From contig JABYQS010000029.1 of NCBI GenBank assembly GCA_022592435.1, forward strand, positions 186,001 through 250,000: 64,000 nucleotides of DNA. Reading direction: 5' to 3'. The DNA comes from Cerioporus squamosus. Lineage: Eukaryota > Basidiomycota > Agaricomycetes > Polyporales > Polyporaceae. Below the pieces are notes generated by a model that saw nothing but the letters and a program-made list of their open reading frames with translations, was not told the origin of the DNA and made no database searches. The position numbers and the translations under genes are program-made. Positions 1 through 10,586 of the stretch are shown here, one piece after another; the stretch's first letter is position 1, and every line of letters starts with the position of its first letter.

Positions 1-1845
1 TTTTGTTCGGTCGGGAAACCGGCCATCCTCAATGAACCGTGCATGTAAAGTCTTCCATAGTTCAAAGGGGATACCGTCCAGTCCAGGGGCTGTCCCATTC
101 TTTGCATACCGCAGCGACAGTATGCACTCGTCGTATGTGATTTCCTCATCTAGCTCCAGTGCCTGGCTCTCTGATACAGAGGCCTCGAGGCTTCCCAGTG
201 CAGCCTCGATGTCAGCTTCTCGTTCGTCCGTTTGTTTCATGGTTGGGTCGTCATGCTGCACATTCATGTGGTGGGCTCGAGCCATTGCAGCCATCTTGAT
301 GGGGTCGCGTTCATAGAGTTTCTCACCAGATACTCCCAAGCGTCCTTCTATTTCAAAGGAGTTGATGATATCCCGTGGTGCACATTCGCGATGCAGCCTT
401 GACCAGTATTTCGTTGGTCGATCCCCATAGAGTCTGTGGGTTGCTCGAGAGTTCTGCTGCTGCTGCTTGAATCGCCTCTGCTTAAGCTGGCGTATCTGCT
501 TTGTTAGAACTGCTGCTTCTGCAGTTTTCACATCCTCAGGCATGGTGTGGTTCGCTTTTAGTTGTTTGAGGGCTCGTTCGCCTTCCCGGATTTCAGCAAT
601 GAGTTTAGGTATAACCTCCTGCTCACGAGCCCGCGCCAGTTTCATTGCATCGATCTTCAGCCTATGCAGAATTAACTGGGCATTTGCCTCGTCTGATCTG
701 ATGTCTGTTGCTTCCAGCTGGGCTAGATCATGCATTGCTATCAACCCTCTCATCTTTATGCTCTTCGCTAGTTTCTTGTCTCTGAGGAGTGCCAGCGGGA
801 ATAATGTCCTTCCTGGTCCAACAACTGGAGCATTCTCCGAGGTGAGCTGGACCAGTACAAGGCTGTGGTCTGTTTTGACTCCTGCCTCGCATACTTTCCA
901 GTCTCTCGCACCATCAAAGGTTGATGGGGTGACATATATACGGTCTAGTCTTGAGAAAGTTGCAGCTTGGCCTGATCCCCGATGGAAGGTGTATTCCCGT
1001 TGGGTTGGGTTGGTGACTCTCCAGCCATCTGCTAGCATCATGCCAAGGCTACTCTTGAGATCGTCTAGGGCCAGAATGGAGCGGTCAGGGCCTTCCCCGA
1101 CAGGGAGGCGGTCGAGTGAGTCCTCGACATTATTAAAATCCCCTGCCATTAATTGGGGTCGAGGGCATAGTGGGTGGGTCTCGTAGAACTTTTGGACATC
1201 TTTGAAGAACAGTTTCCGTTCATCTACACCGTTTGAGGTGGGTGCATAGATGCATAATATGTTCCTGGTCTCGCCCCCTTGGCATGGCAGTTTAACCTGA
1301 ATCGCTCGCCCTGGGACTATTGTGGTTGCTGTCGCCTCTTCGGTGTTTAGATATCTTGCATTTAGGACTACTGCAACCCCCTCGCGTTGTGTCGGGGCTG
1401 CTTCATTGGCAGAATGGAAAATCTTGATTTTCTTTGCGAACATCTTGTGGAGACTAGCTTTCCGCTCTTCTGTGAGATGAGTCTCTTGGAGCATAAGGAC
1501 CCCGATCCGGTGTTCTGACATCATGCGATAGATCTTCCCCCACTTATTATCCTCGTGGTCTCTTATGAGGTTACCAAACCCATTTATGTTGAGTGAGGCC
1601 ACCTGCAGAACAGTCCTGCGTGCTTTCCTATCCTTCTCCGTTCTAGGTCCCCGTTGACCGCTTCCACTCCCTTTTTGGCTTCGTTCGTTTGATTCAGCTG
1701 TGCTGCCGTAACCACCTAAGTTATCGTTGAGAGGGCTCTGAGCACTACCAGAGATCCTTTCTCCTGCTTCGGTGGTGCGTGATTGACCATGACCAGTGTA
1801 TGCATCCGTTTGGTATGTGTTTGGGTTCTGGGTGTTCGCAGTTGC
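1..1845 (-). CDS. LINE ORF2: endonuclease plus reverse transcriptase (partial)
   Basis: The frame is open from 1845 to the window edge with no stop. It encodes an exonuclease-endonuclease-phosphatase domain that nicks target DNA for target-primed reverse transcription. Motifs in order are LNINGFGN, VLMLQETHL (catalytic Glu), IYAPTSN, MAGDFNN (Asp/Asn), SRLDRIYVTP and KTDHSLV (Asp-His). A basic, coiled linker follows, and near bases 58-102 the fingers motif of LINE reverse transcriptase, GTAPGLDGIPFELWK. The YxDD box is beyond the edge. No ATG lies before LNINGFGN: the first in-frame ATG is at 1524, inside the domain. The true start is therefore unclear and may involve reinitiation or a non-AUG codon. 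An in-frame stop at 1846-1848 closes the frame upstream. Confidence 0.88.
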
Positions 1846-2630
1846 TTAGGTCGGCTGAGGTACAACCATCGTCCCAGCTCTAGACGGTTAATCCCTCCGT
1901 CTCGGGCGACGTAATGCTCAGTTTCTGTGCGCAGGCACATCTACTCGCTTTAGCCGAAGCTCGGTCCATCGACGCCTAAATAGGCTAACCGTAGTACGCA
2001 CACCAGGGGCTTGCCTGCACCTTCCGGCCAGTATATTAGGCCCCCGGCTGACACCGATTGTCCAGGGCTTCAGCATGCCATCCTGCATACCATGCTGTCC
2101 TCCTGGCGGTTGCGTTACCCAGAGTGTCACCTCTGGCGCACCATGCCGGTTTCCGTTGCATCACCTCGAATAAACTCTCTCTTACTTCGAGGTTCCGCCC
2201 TCGTCCTTCCTTTGGGCCATCTGCGACTCCAGATGATAGCACAGGGTGAGGCACTTGAGCCCTCGCCGCCTCGTTCATGCGTCAGTGTCCATCTGCCGCA
2301 GCTTCCCGTTATAACCATGTGTATTTCCGCGCGGACCCTCACATGAGTCGCGGAAGTGTCTCCGGTACGCCTGCTGGGTCAAATGATCTTGATGGTGTTC
2401 GTCGTCCGCCTTCCTCCTGCTAGCATCACGCGATCCGGGGGTGAATGTCGCCCTACTTCTTCGTTTGTGTGTGGAGGTCATGGTGATCCTACCATCATCT
2501 GCTGGCTAGGCCGTGGCGTGCAGCCTGTACTCTGCGCCGTGTGCCCTGGTTTAGAGCGGGGAGGGGTGAATTAGGTTATCGTACTAGTTTACAAGGATCC
2601 TAATTGTCGCGGTCGACGTCGCATTCGTCA
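1846..2630 (-). other. Inter-ORF region of the LINE
   Basis: This stretch of 785 nt separates the ORF1 stop from the open part of ORF2. Only short minus-strand frames are present and none matches a known domain. LINE ORFs usually overlap or are separated by a few to some dozens of bases, so this is long. It may be a spacer, or coding sequence disrupted by indels. Confidence 0.5.
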
Positions 2631-5600
2631 CTAGGAAGACAAACAGAAAAGAGGGGAGGAGTCCGTGCTACAGTCCGTCGCTTCAATGTCTGCGTTCGCC
2701 CGCCTAGGCCCTCCTCCTACCACCTTGGCCCGAACCTCGACCTCCGCCGCGCTTTGGAGGGAAGCTGCGGTCGCCTCTGTCGTTCCGATCACCCCTGCTC
2801 TGGCGGCTACTTCGGTCGTTTCGGTCGCCCCATCCGTGTCCTGATACATCGTGGCGTGTTCTCCCGCCTCTCGGGGACTGTCGCCCACGTTCGCCCCGCC
2901 ATCGTACTTGCATGCTGCCGCTCCATCCGGTCGTACCTGTCGCCGTACTTCGGGGTCGCCGCGTCTGGCCTGCTCCCCGAAAACGCCTTCGCCCGGTTGC
3001 GGCCCTTTCCAGCCCCTTAACCGTGGGAAGGGGCAGAGGTGCGAGGGGTGGGCCACACTGCCGCACCCGGGGCATCGTGCCACATATCGGATCCGTCCGG
3101 TGCCGATGGCAAAGCTCCGGTACCGTCTTGAGCGGAGGTGAGCGACCCAGTCCCTCCATTCCCTAAGGCTCCTCGTCGGCGATCGCATATGGATATTCGC
3201 CACGTAGTTGCCGGTACCGAGTTGAATGACGTCGACCCCGAGGGACTCCAGGACATCCTCCAGTGCGCGGGTCGCCGACATGTGTGATAAGGCCGGGTTC
3301 GAGGCCACCATGTCCAGCATCCAGCGTTGTAGTTCCTCCTCGTGCAGGACCCGCAGTACGGCTGCGCGAATTTTCTCCTCGTTCGGCTCGAGGAAGCCTT
3401 CCAGCGCGAACAGCCAGTTTTGCATCCTAGTCGCCCTTGGCGCCGCGAAGAAGGAGATTGTCTGGAATGACCAAGTTCCTCTCTCCACCGCTATGGCCGT
3501 GCCTCTCGGCGTGAGTCCGCGGACGGCCCAGGTGGTGGGGAGGTCCCTCGCGCGACGTCTACCCGTATCTTCCGTTTCCGGTGGTACCACGTCGAAGTTT
3601 GACTCGCCTGTCATATGTTCGAAGGCCCATCGCAGAGACTCCGCGATCCTCCGGTTCGCGGCATCGTCCTCCGTATAGCGGTAGTTGTACACCTCGACGA
3701 GGACGTCGGCATGCGGCGGGTCGCTCCAGACCTCCCTCATCCATTCGAGGGCCATCCCCCGAAGGTTTGACTCCGGGTCGTCTTTGTGGATGGCTGGAAA
3801 GCCTCCGACAGGGACCGGGGTAGGTACGCCGTCGTTCAGCGCCGTACTACCCCATAGCGCCGTGGGCAGACCCTCGTCGTCGTCCTGCCGCAGTCGCACA
3901 TCCTCCCGGTCATTTCCCTCATGGTCGTCCCATTCACCGTCCTCGTCGTCCGTCTCCTCGGCTTCCGGGCTGACTTGCGCGCCGTTCAGCCCGCCATTGT
4001 ACCTCACCCGGTCCCGCTCACCAGCGCCCTCCGAACGGTCGAGTCGTCCGGTCATCAGCACGCTCATACTGTCCGATCGCCTCGGTCTCGGCGATGGCGA
4101 GGGTGTTCTCTGGAGTCCCCTAATTCGGGACATCGGCGACCGCTGGGGGAACCTCTGCTGCCCTTGGTCCTGCCCTGCGAGGAAGTCGGCCGCTCTTGTA
4201 TTCGGGAGGGGACGGTACTCAGAGAAGGCTCTCTCGTTACGTGCATGACGGTACGTGTCTCGATACGTGCCTCGGGCCATTCGCTCGCTCCCTCGGGCAA
4301 CTCCTGACGTCCTGCAGCTCTGTCCTCGCTGCCAATCGTCGTCGCGGCCGTGCGAGGCGCGACCCTCCCGCACGGTCGGGAGCCCTGGCGGGGTCGTAGC
4401 GCTGCGGTTCCCGTTCGGGTCCTGTCGAGCTCTCGAGGGACCCGCGCCCTCCGCCTGACTCTCGTCGCCACGTAACCATCCACTCGTCCTGTCGCGTCGG
4501 GTCAGGCGCATACTTTCTTGCCTCGCCTCGAGCAGCTGGCTTGCGTCCCAGCCGTCTTCGATGTCCCGCGGGTCGTTTCCTCCTCCATTTGCGTTCGCCG
4601 GTTCGTCCAGGTCGGCCGTTGTGGCCCTCGTCTTCCCCTTGCTCTTCCTGGACAGCCTCGGTTCCAGCGAGTCGCAGTAATCGGGAGCCGGGTCGATGCT
4701 CATCTTTGTTTCGGGGTCAGCCGACGTCTCGTTGCTCTGCCGTTTAGTGCGACGCGACGGGATGCGAGTACTCGTCGGTGGAAGCGAGGAGCGCGGCACC
4801 TCGTGGTCCGCGAAGCGCGGGCACGGCATGGCCAGGTGGGCCGTAGAGTCAAGGAGGGGGCGTTGCGACTGGGACTGGAATGGGTCAGGTCTGGGTACAG
4901 TAGGCGCACTGGGCGTCGACGAGGCTACAGGATTAAAGACCCGATCTCCTTCTGTGTGTCCAAACTGTCCTACACTGCCAGGATTTTCATCGGCCCAAGG
5001 GTTAGAGTCGGCGCATCTCGCGCTTGAGAGCCTTGCGGCGCTCCTCAACACCGGAGTCGATCCCGCCGGTCGCGGACGGCGAGAGCCTCGTCGCTCTGCC
5101 TCCGGGTCCGGCGTACCTGCCCACATCCGCTTCCGTCCTGCGGTCGGGCAGGGGGGATTATCAGTTAGCTCGCCAATCTGTGTACTCTGCCATCCAACAT
5201 ACGCAGCAGGGTCCGTAGTGGGCACCGGACGTTTTCCTTGGCTTCGCCGCTCGGCGCGGTTCTGCGACGTGTTGCCGAACACTGGTGGGGTGGTGAAAAA
5301 TCTGAAGTAGTCAGGTTCGACACTCTGCGCGTTCGGGGTCCTGATATGGGCCGCTGCCCTCCCTCCGTCGTAGGCCGGCTCGGACGTCGCGTCCACCAGC
5401 AGTTCGTCGCCTTGCTGCGCCAGCCGTAAGGCCGCCGTGTCGCAGAACGCCACCGGCGGCGTGTCTCTAGTTGTTCCTGGGCTAGCGGGCATCGCTGCCG
5501 TCGTCGTGAAGAGGCCCGTCGTTGCTTCTGCCGCTGCAGCTCCTCCTGCTAGGATTGCCGTGACTGTCGTCGTAATCGTTCGCGGCTCCGCGGCTTGTAC

Positions 5601-5840
5601 GATCCCGGAGCGTGCGTTCTCTGCCCGTGCGGCAAAGCCGGCATGCGCGGTCGCGTCGGTAGTCCGCGTGGTCGGGGACACCATGGCCGCGGAGGTGACT
5701 GTGTTCCAGCTAACATTGATGGGCGTAGAGTCCGGCGATTCTTCCACCGCCGTGGCGGAGCCATCGTCCGTTCTCCCGTCCTGGGTCAGACGGATTGGGG
5801 TCAGGAGCGCGGAAGGGGCGTCGTCGGGGCTCTGGTGCAT
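2631..5840 (-). CDS. LINE ORF1: gag-like nucleic-acid-binding protein with CCHC knuckle
   Basis: This is a frame of about 1,070 codons, open from 5876; the first ATG is at 5840. The N-terminal half is low-complexity, rich in Ser, Thr, Pro, Arg and acidic runs, as in many fungal LINE ORF1 proteins. A more ordered stretch follows, with residues such as MALEWMREVWSDPPHADVL and LFALEGFLEPNEEKIR. Near the C-terminus (bases 3033-3074) is a zinc knuckle CPGCGSVAHPSHLC, spacing C-x2-C-x4-H-x4-C, expected to bind the element RNA in the ribonucleoprotein. The tail is Thr/Ala-rich. The frame immediately upstream (5869-6252) has the same composition but is shifted by one reading frame, so the full protein may have been about 127 residues longer. 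Confidence 0.8.
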   Translation of the reverse strand: MHQSPDDAPSALLTPIRLTQDGRTDDGSATAVEESPDSTPINVSWNTVTSAAMVSPTTRTTDATAHAGFAARAENARSGIVQAAEPRTITTTVTAILAGGAAAAEATTGLFTTTAAMPASPGTTRDTPPVAFCDTAALRLAQQGDELLVDATSEPAYDGGRAAAHIRTPNAQSVEPDYFRFFTTPPVFGNTSQNRAERRSQGKRPVPTTDPAAYVGWQSTQIGELTDNPPCPTAGRKRMWAGTPDPEAERRGSRRPRPAGSTPVLRSAARLSSARCADSNPWADENPGSVGQFGHTEGDRVFNPVASSTPSAPTVPRPDPFQSQSQRPLLDSTAHLAMPCPRFADHEVPRSSLPPTSTRIPSRRTKRQSNETSADPETKMSIDPAPDYCDSLEPRLSRKSKGKTRATTADLDEPANANGGGNDPRDIEDGWDASQLLEARQESMRLTRRDRTSGWLRGDESQAEGAGPSRARQDPNGNRSATTPPGLPTVREGRASHGRDDDWQRGQSCRTSGVARGSERMARGTYRDTYRHARNERAFSEYRPLPNTRAADFLAGQDQGQQRFPQRSPMSRIRGLQRTPSPSPRPRRSDSMSVLMTGRLDRSEGAGERDRVRYNGGLNGAQVSPEAEETDDEDGEWDDHEGNDREDVRLRQDDDEGLPTALWGSTALNDGVPTPVPVGGFPAIHKDDPESNLRGMALEWMREVWSDPPHADVLVEVYNYRYTEDDAANRRIAESLRWAFEHMTGESNFDVVPPETEDTGRRRARDLPTTWAVRGLTPRGTAIAVERGTWSFQTISFFAAPRATRMQNWLFALEGFLEPNEEKIRAAVLRVLHEEELQRWMLDMVASNPALSHMSATRALEDVLESLGVDVIQLGTGNYVANIHMRSPTRSLREWRDWVAHLRSRRYRSFAIGTGRIRYVARCPGCGSVAHPSHLCPFPRLRGWKGPQPGEGVFGEQARRGDPEVRRQVRPDGAAACKYDGGANVGDSPREAGEHATMYQDTDGATETTEVAARAGVIGTTEATAASLQSAAEVEVRAKVVGGGPRRANADIEATDCSTDSSPLFCLSS

Positions 5841-5868
5841 CGGACACTGCGTCAAGCCAGCGAGCTCG

Positions 5869-6252
5869 TCATAACCTCAATGAACTCACCTGGGACGTGC
5901 CCGTCCCGGAGAAGGCACCCGTTAGGCCTAGGCCCGTCAGCTCGCGCTCCCGCGTCGACTCCTCGTCCGGGGTGCCCAGGGAGGCGTCGTCCCGCTGGAG
6001 CCTTAATCCTGGCTGCGTGGCAGGCAGCGGCGTGGCAGGCGCCTGCGATTCGAAGGAGTTTTGGACTATAAGAGGCGTGAGGCTCTGGCGAGGGGACGGC
6101 ATCGAAATGGACACGTCCGCCGCGGTGGCAGCGTTGTTTTGGGCGGCGAGCTGAGGTGTTTCGAACACTAGGATTCTCGCGCCATTGGGAGTCCTCGGGA
6201 CGCCGTCGGCTTCTACGTCTTTTTGGTGCGGGGTCGGGTGGTTTTTCATCAT
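5869..6252 (-). pseudogene. Out-of-frame N-terminal piece of LINE ORF1
   Basis: This is a 127-codon frame with an ATG at 6252 and a stop at 5869-5871. It overlaps the open start of the ORF1 frame (5876) by eight bases. Its Pro/Thr/Ser/Gln-rich composition matches the ORF1 N-terminal region. The simplest reading is one ORF1 broken by a single-base indel around 5870-5876. A programmed frameshift or a separate leader ORF are alternatives. No slippery heptamer stands out by eye. Confidence 0.5.
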
Positions 6253-7843
6253 CGTGCAGTGAGGAAGGGAGGGGAATAAGCGTGATGGGTTTGGCAGCAG
6301 AGCTTATTGGCAGAGTAGGGGAAATGGGCAGGAGTGAGCTGGGGGGACGTCTGGAGGAGAGACGTACAGATTCAGTGCGTCCAGGTCAGCCGTACCGACC
6401 CCAGAAGTGACCTTCTAATCCCTGACGCTCTCCTGCTCGCCCCAAAGGCGCGAGGGACGTTCGCGCTGTCTTCTGCATGTCGCCCATGTGAGAAATTTGA
6501 GCGTCGCTTGCTACGTTTGCATGCCAGAGGAGAGGCCCGTCGAAACCCCTTGACGAGCCGAGTCCGGAGTAGCATAACGCTTGCCAGGGACAGAGGTTGT
6601 GTACAGCGCCGAGGATGAAAATACGTCATTCGTTCTGGTGTGCCCTGGTATACGGCGCTCCGTCGATCTTGCCACGTGTCGGTTGCCGTTTGGCGCGCGC
6701 CCTCAGTTCCACGCGCCTCTGTTCTCCGTGTCGCGTCTCCTCTCGCTGGCACACTCATCTTCGTTCGAGCCTCGGTGCGCCGTTTCCTGCGTCCCAGTGC
6801 TGGCAGCAACCGCGTCAAACGCGTGTCGGGCTCCCCTACTACTGAACGTACGTCACTCGTTCTGACACCTGGCAGTTGTCGCCACGCGGAGGGAGTCCGG
6901 CTGCTAATGGCTCCTCGGTTTAGATCCTGAGCGCTGAGCCTCTGGCATTGGCGTGATGCGTCTTCCTGCACCCTCTTCGGGTAAGTGTCCTGCATCTCCT
7001 CCTTCCTTAGCGGCCCCGTCCGGACGTCAGGAGTCCAGGCCCATGTCGCACCGTCATCACGCGTCGTCAGCGGTTAGACCTGCCTGGCCGCGCCACCGTC
7101 GATCCTCTATTCTTCTTCCGCTGACGTGGGTCCTTCCGCGGACAAGTTCCGTCCACTTGCTTACTCCCCATTACGCGCTTTGCAGCCCGGTACTGGGAAT
7201 TACACTCGCAAGCTCGAGTACATCATCGTCGTCAAGGTTGCGTCTTCGTAGCTCCTACTTCGCGCTTCGTCGCGTCACTTGCAGTCTTCCCGACGCGCCG
7301 CAACGCGTGTGGTCTTCATCCGCGCGCCGCCTCATGTGTGGGGCTCTCTCGTGTGGTGCGTTGTGTGAGTGCTACCGTTCACCTTTGCTCGATTGTCGTC
7401 TCGAAGGCTGGTGGACACTCTCATGCTCCTTGTTGGAGGTGTGCATTTGCTTTCCTTGTCCGCGTCTTGGTATCTTAACTTGGCATCGCGTCGCTTCGAC
7501 CAGGGACCTTGCCTTGTACTCCGCGTCCAGGGGGGTTCGGGCTTCGCTTAATCATGCAGCGAGATCTACTCCTATGGCATCGTCGGCTCAGCCTCTCTCC
7601 GTAGTAGCACATGTCTTATCGCTTGGACGGAGTCCCGGCTGTGCCATGCCGTGCCTTCCGGCTTCCTGTTCGTCGTTCTAATACTAGCACGCGTTCGCGG
7701 CTTCGCCATTGTCGTGTCCCTGCCGATATTGATATGTTCCCATAGAGGATTATCGTATCGGCATCGTGTTCTGGCGTGCTCTAGTGCTTGTACCGGGGTC
7801 ATTTGACCAGGAGTAGCTTACATAGCCCTTCTAGTAGATGTAT
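6253..7843. other. No convincing gene; possible LINE 5' UTR or flank
   Basis: The region is pyrimidine-rich on the plus strand. A 242-codon plus-strand frame (6953-7681) is rich in Ser, Arg, Leu and Cys with no domain pattern, and looks like chance opening in biased sequence. No promoter, RNA gene or repeat was recognised. Confidence 0.4.
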
Positions 7844-8443
7844 TTACAGCGACCACGGCGGAAGGTCGTACTTCCAATTCCAGCAGAGATCTCCCAGGCA
7901 TTCGCGCCATACCGGCATCGGTCTTATACATGCTGGGGGTCGCAGGGGACGTTTCCCGCTCCTATCGTTTTCCACCCCGTCTGCGTCCTCGTCATCACCC
8001 TTATCTCGTTCCGTCCAGGCGTCGTCAGCCTCGTCCACGCCATGGGGGAACTCCAGAGCCACCTCGTGCACCATGTTCATCCTACATCCATTTACTATCC
8101 TCGCATGCCCGTTCCCATCCTCCGATCTCCAAGTCTCCACCACTTGACCCAGGATATGTGGATCGTATGTGTCGTATTCATCGGCAGGGACTTCAGGTAC
8201 GCAGTACGCTATCGGTGAGGTCGCTAGAATTCTAACTTGCCTCCCGACGGTGATAGGTTCCTCTGGCCATACAACCAGCTCGTACTGGTGTATCAGCGCA
8301 TTGCGCTTTGCCTCAGAGGAAGGCCTCAGTTGGCCTTTCCACCGAGCGATTAAGAGGAGGTGTGTGGCGCGAGTAGGGGATGGGACTAGCATTGTTGGTT
8401 CTTCTCCGCGTGAGGAGTGGGGATGGTTGTGGTTGTAGCGCAT
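7844..8443 (-). CDS. Hypothetical protein, 199 codons
   Basis: This is an uninterrupted frame with an ATG at 8443 and a later ATG 17 codons in (MLVPSPTRAT) that could also be used. The middle reads like a folded protein: LIHQYELVVWPEEPITVG, VRILATSPIAYCVPEVPADE, and HEVALEFPHGVDEADDAW, followed by an acidic stretch (DKGDDEDADGVEND). No signal peptide or membrane segment is seen. It resembles no family I can name. It sits between the LINE and a minisatellite, so it could be an orphan gene, part of a decayed element, or a single exon of a longer gene. The balanced composition and hydrophobic spacing argue against pure chance. Confidence 0.45.
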   Translation of the reverse strand: MRYNHNHPHSSRGEEPTMLVPSPTRATHLLLIARWKGQLRPSSEAKRNALIHQYELVVWPEEPITVGRQVRILATSPIAYCVPEVPADEYDTYDPHILGQVVETWRSEDGNGHARIVNGCRMNMVHEVALEFPHGVDEADDAWTERDKGDDEDADGVENDRSGKRPLRPPACIRPMPVWRECLGDLCWNWKYDLPPWSL

Positions 8444-8597
8444 TCTACCCGGCTTGGTAGTTTGCCAGGGGGGTGGCGAGGGTGAGGCGTGTGTGGTGGG
8501 TAGCTGGGGATAGGAAGAGTGGTATGCTCAGGCTTTAAATAAGAAAATCGGTTAAGCATAGGCGAGCGAAGGAGTGTTGGTTGCTGGCTGTCCGGCC

Positions 8598-8880
8598 ATG
8601 AGCGAGTAAGCGAGTCAGGGAGCGAGTAGGCCTGCGCGTTGGTGAGCGAGGGGGGTCCGCGCATTGGTGAGCGAGGAGGGGGTCCGCGCGTTGGTAAGTG
8701 AGGAGGTCCGCGCATTGGCGAGCGGGCAGGCCCGCGCGTTGGCGAGCGAGCAGGCCTGCGAGTTGGCGAGCGAGGAGATCCGCGCATTGGTGAGCGAGGA
8801 GGTCCGCGCGTTGGTGAGCGAGGAGGTCCGCGCGTTGGCGGGCGAGCAGGTCCGCGCGTGTGGCGAGCGAGCAGGGCTAA
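8598..8880. repeat. 24-bp minisatellite
   Basis: About eleven imperfect tandem copies of a unit close to TTGGTGAGCGAGGAGGTCCG plus CGCG (24 bp). The period is a multiple of three, so frames stay open on both strands and yield eight-residue repeats (VSEEVRAL-like on plus, RGPPRSPT-like on minus). Copies differ by A/G and single-base changes and by two insertions of extra G. There is no sign that it is translated. Confidence 0.85.
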
Positions 8881-10387
8881 GAGTTGCGCGCAGACGGTCA
8901 CTCGCGCCCGGTGCCGCGTGCCGCGTTCGCTCTGCTTTCGTTCGTTCAATAATTTGTGGGTGCATCATCGGCCTTGTCGCCGTCAGGCTCCGCGGTTTTC
9001 CAATCACGTGGCGTCGGGCTCTTCGGGCACTCCTTCCTCCGTCTATTCCGGGGCGCCGGGCGTCCGAGACGGGACGCCGGTCATGCCAGCGCATCCGTTC
9101 TCTTCACCAGTGCCCTGCACCCTTGCTTGCACTTCAGCCTGGGTCGCGCGCCGAGCAGGATGCGCTACGACTTTTAGTTGCTGGCCCGACTGGTTGCGTC
9201 GGGGTAGGGAGGAGGAGTTGTGACTCTCACTCAGCGCGCATCACGCGTCCGCCTTTGCAGGCTCAGCTACACGCTCGTCTGCGTTTCCTTCCGTAGCAGG
9301 AGACTAATCTCCTTCTGCATTTACATGCGTTTTTAGGACGTCGCCTTTGTGTCCCTAGACTAGTTCTGAAAACCCCGGTGTGGCTGCTCCTAGGAGCCAG
9401 GGACCGTGGGAAAACGCGCCATGGTGGCGGTTGAAGGAAGAGGAGCCCCCCTATTCCTGAGTTCTTACCAACAGTATCAAGCCCATGCGTTCGTCTCGCA
9501 AAGAGGCGGGACTGGCTTCAGGCTGGTCTCCCGGAAGGTTGCTGGATGCCAGCAACCCGGGTTCTTCCGGACGGCGGAGTCGCGGACAGGATCTGCAACA
9601 CCGGGGGATGTTTTGTGTTTTGCACGCACGTTCCACATCGACATCGCACGAGAAGATGAAAAGATGCCGTGTTCACATGAAGCAGCTTCGAGTGATGTCT
9701 GCATCACTCCACGACTCCCTTATCTTCCGTCCGCCATGCAGCTTCTGGCCAGGTGCTGACGCTCGCCGAGAAACAAGTAACCTCGTCTGCGATCGCGCAG
9801 TGTGTCCTCGCCCAAAGGCTGACGACACTCAGCACCGCAACCATCAACGCAATCACGATGCTGACCGTGCCTGAGGGTTATATGCTCAATTAAAGAAGAT
9901 TTTGTCATTACAACATGGGTGCCTGGGCGCTGCCAGGTTCGGTGAAGGTTTTCAACGGCGAGAATGGTTGCCATGCTCGGCCAACAGTCATCCCCCGCGA
10001 GCCGCCTGCGAACGGAGACCGACGAGGAACGGTCAAGTGCTCGACAGGAAGCCTCGAAGGGATGTTATCGCCCCGGCCAATCAACGACTGCGCTCGCTGC
10101 CAGCACACTGCTCTCAGCGCCGCCCATTGTCCGCTCCTGGCGCAAGAATAGCACAGTACTGCTGCCGTCTGCGTCCACGCCGAGCTGTGGCCCGCAGACG
10201 CACCGAGGCAGGTCGACTGCTGCAAGGCTCGAGGGGAAAGATGAGATCTTGCCGGGATCCGCGCGGCCGAGGGGGTTACCATCCACAGAGCCTGCCTTAT
10301 CCGGACAGACGCGTTTTATCCGAACCGCCGGATCGAGGAGGGAGCGTGCGCACAGATCCATCGTTCTCGGGCGCGCGTCTGCTCCGA
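8881..10387. other. Intergenic, upstream of the DUF1996-WSC gene
   Basis: Short frames only, with no domain. The right end (10388 onwards) carries the TATA box and a CT-rich leader typical of a strong fungal promoter. Confidence 0.5.
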
Positions 10388-10393
10388 TATAAA
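10388..10393 (+). promoter_or_regulatory. TATA box of the DUF1996-WSC gene
   Basis: TATAAA sits about 200 bp before the ATG at 10587. A pyrimidine-rich stretch and CTTGCTCGAACCG repeated twice (about 10529-10575) follow in the leader. Confidence 0.5.
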
Positions 10394-10586
10394 GTGAAGG
10401 CCGCCCTTGCTCCAGCCTTCGCAACACTCCCTTCACGGTCCTGGGCTGTTTCACGCCTCCGTGCTAGGCCTCTTCTCCTTCCCCTCCCCTCCCTCCTCTT
10501 AATCCCGACTCGCTGCCCCAGCGACCCGACGCTCCTTGCTCGAACCGAAACACACTCCTTGCTCGAACCGCACCGGTCTTTACGCC

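Larger units (their letters stand above)
1..6252 (-). mobile_element. Non-LTR retrotransposon (Tad1-like LINE), 3' part outside the window
   Basis: A gag-like ORF1 with a CCHC knuckle lies upstream, on the minus strand, of an ORF2 with an apurinic-type endonuclease followed by the start of a reverse transcriptase. This order is that of Tad1/L1-clade LINEs, and no LTRs are seen. The 5' limit is set at the first ATG of the upstream gag-like frame (6252); the true 5' end may lie further right, because no target-site duplication can be read. The 3' end with the rest of RT, any RNase H and the tail lies left of base 1. ORF2 is open over all 615 visible codons, which suggests a fairly young copy. 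ORF1 has one frame break near 5870, so it may be inactive. Confidence 0.85.

Noticed and set aside
467..1186. 239-codon plus-strand open frame
   Set aside because: It is antisense to the LINE ORF2 endonuclease, whose motifs are clear on the minus strand.
6953..7681. 242-codon plus-strand open frame
   Set aside because: Ser/Arg/Leu/Cys-rich translation with no domain pattern in a pyrimidine-rich region; best explained by base composition.
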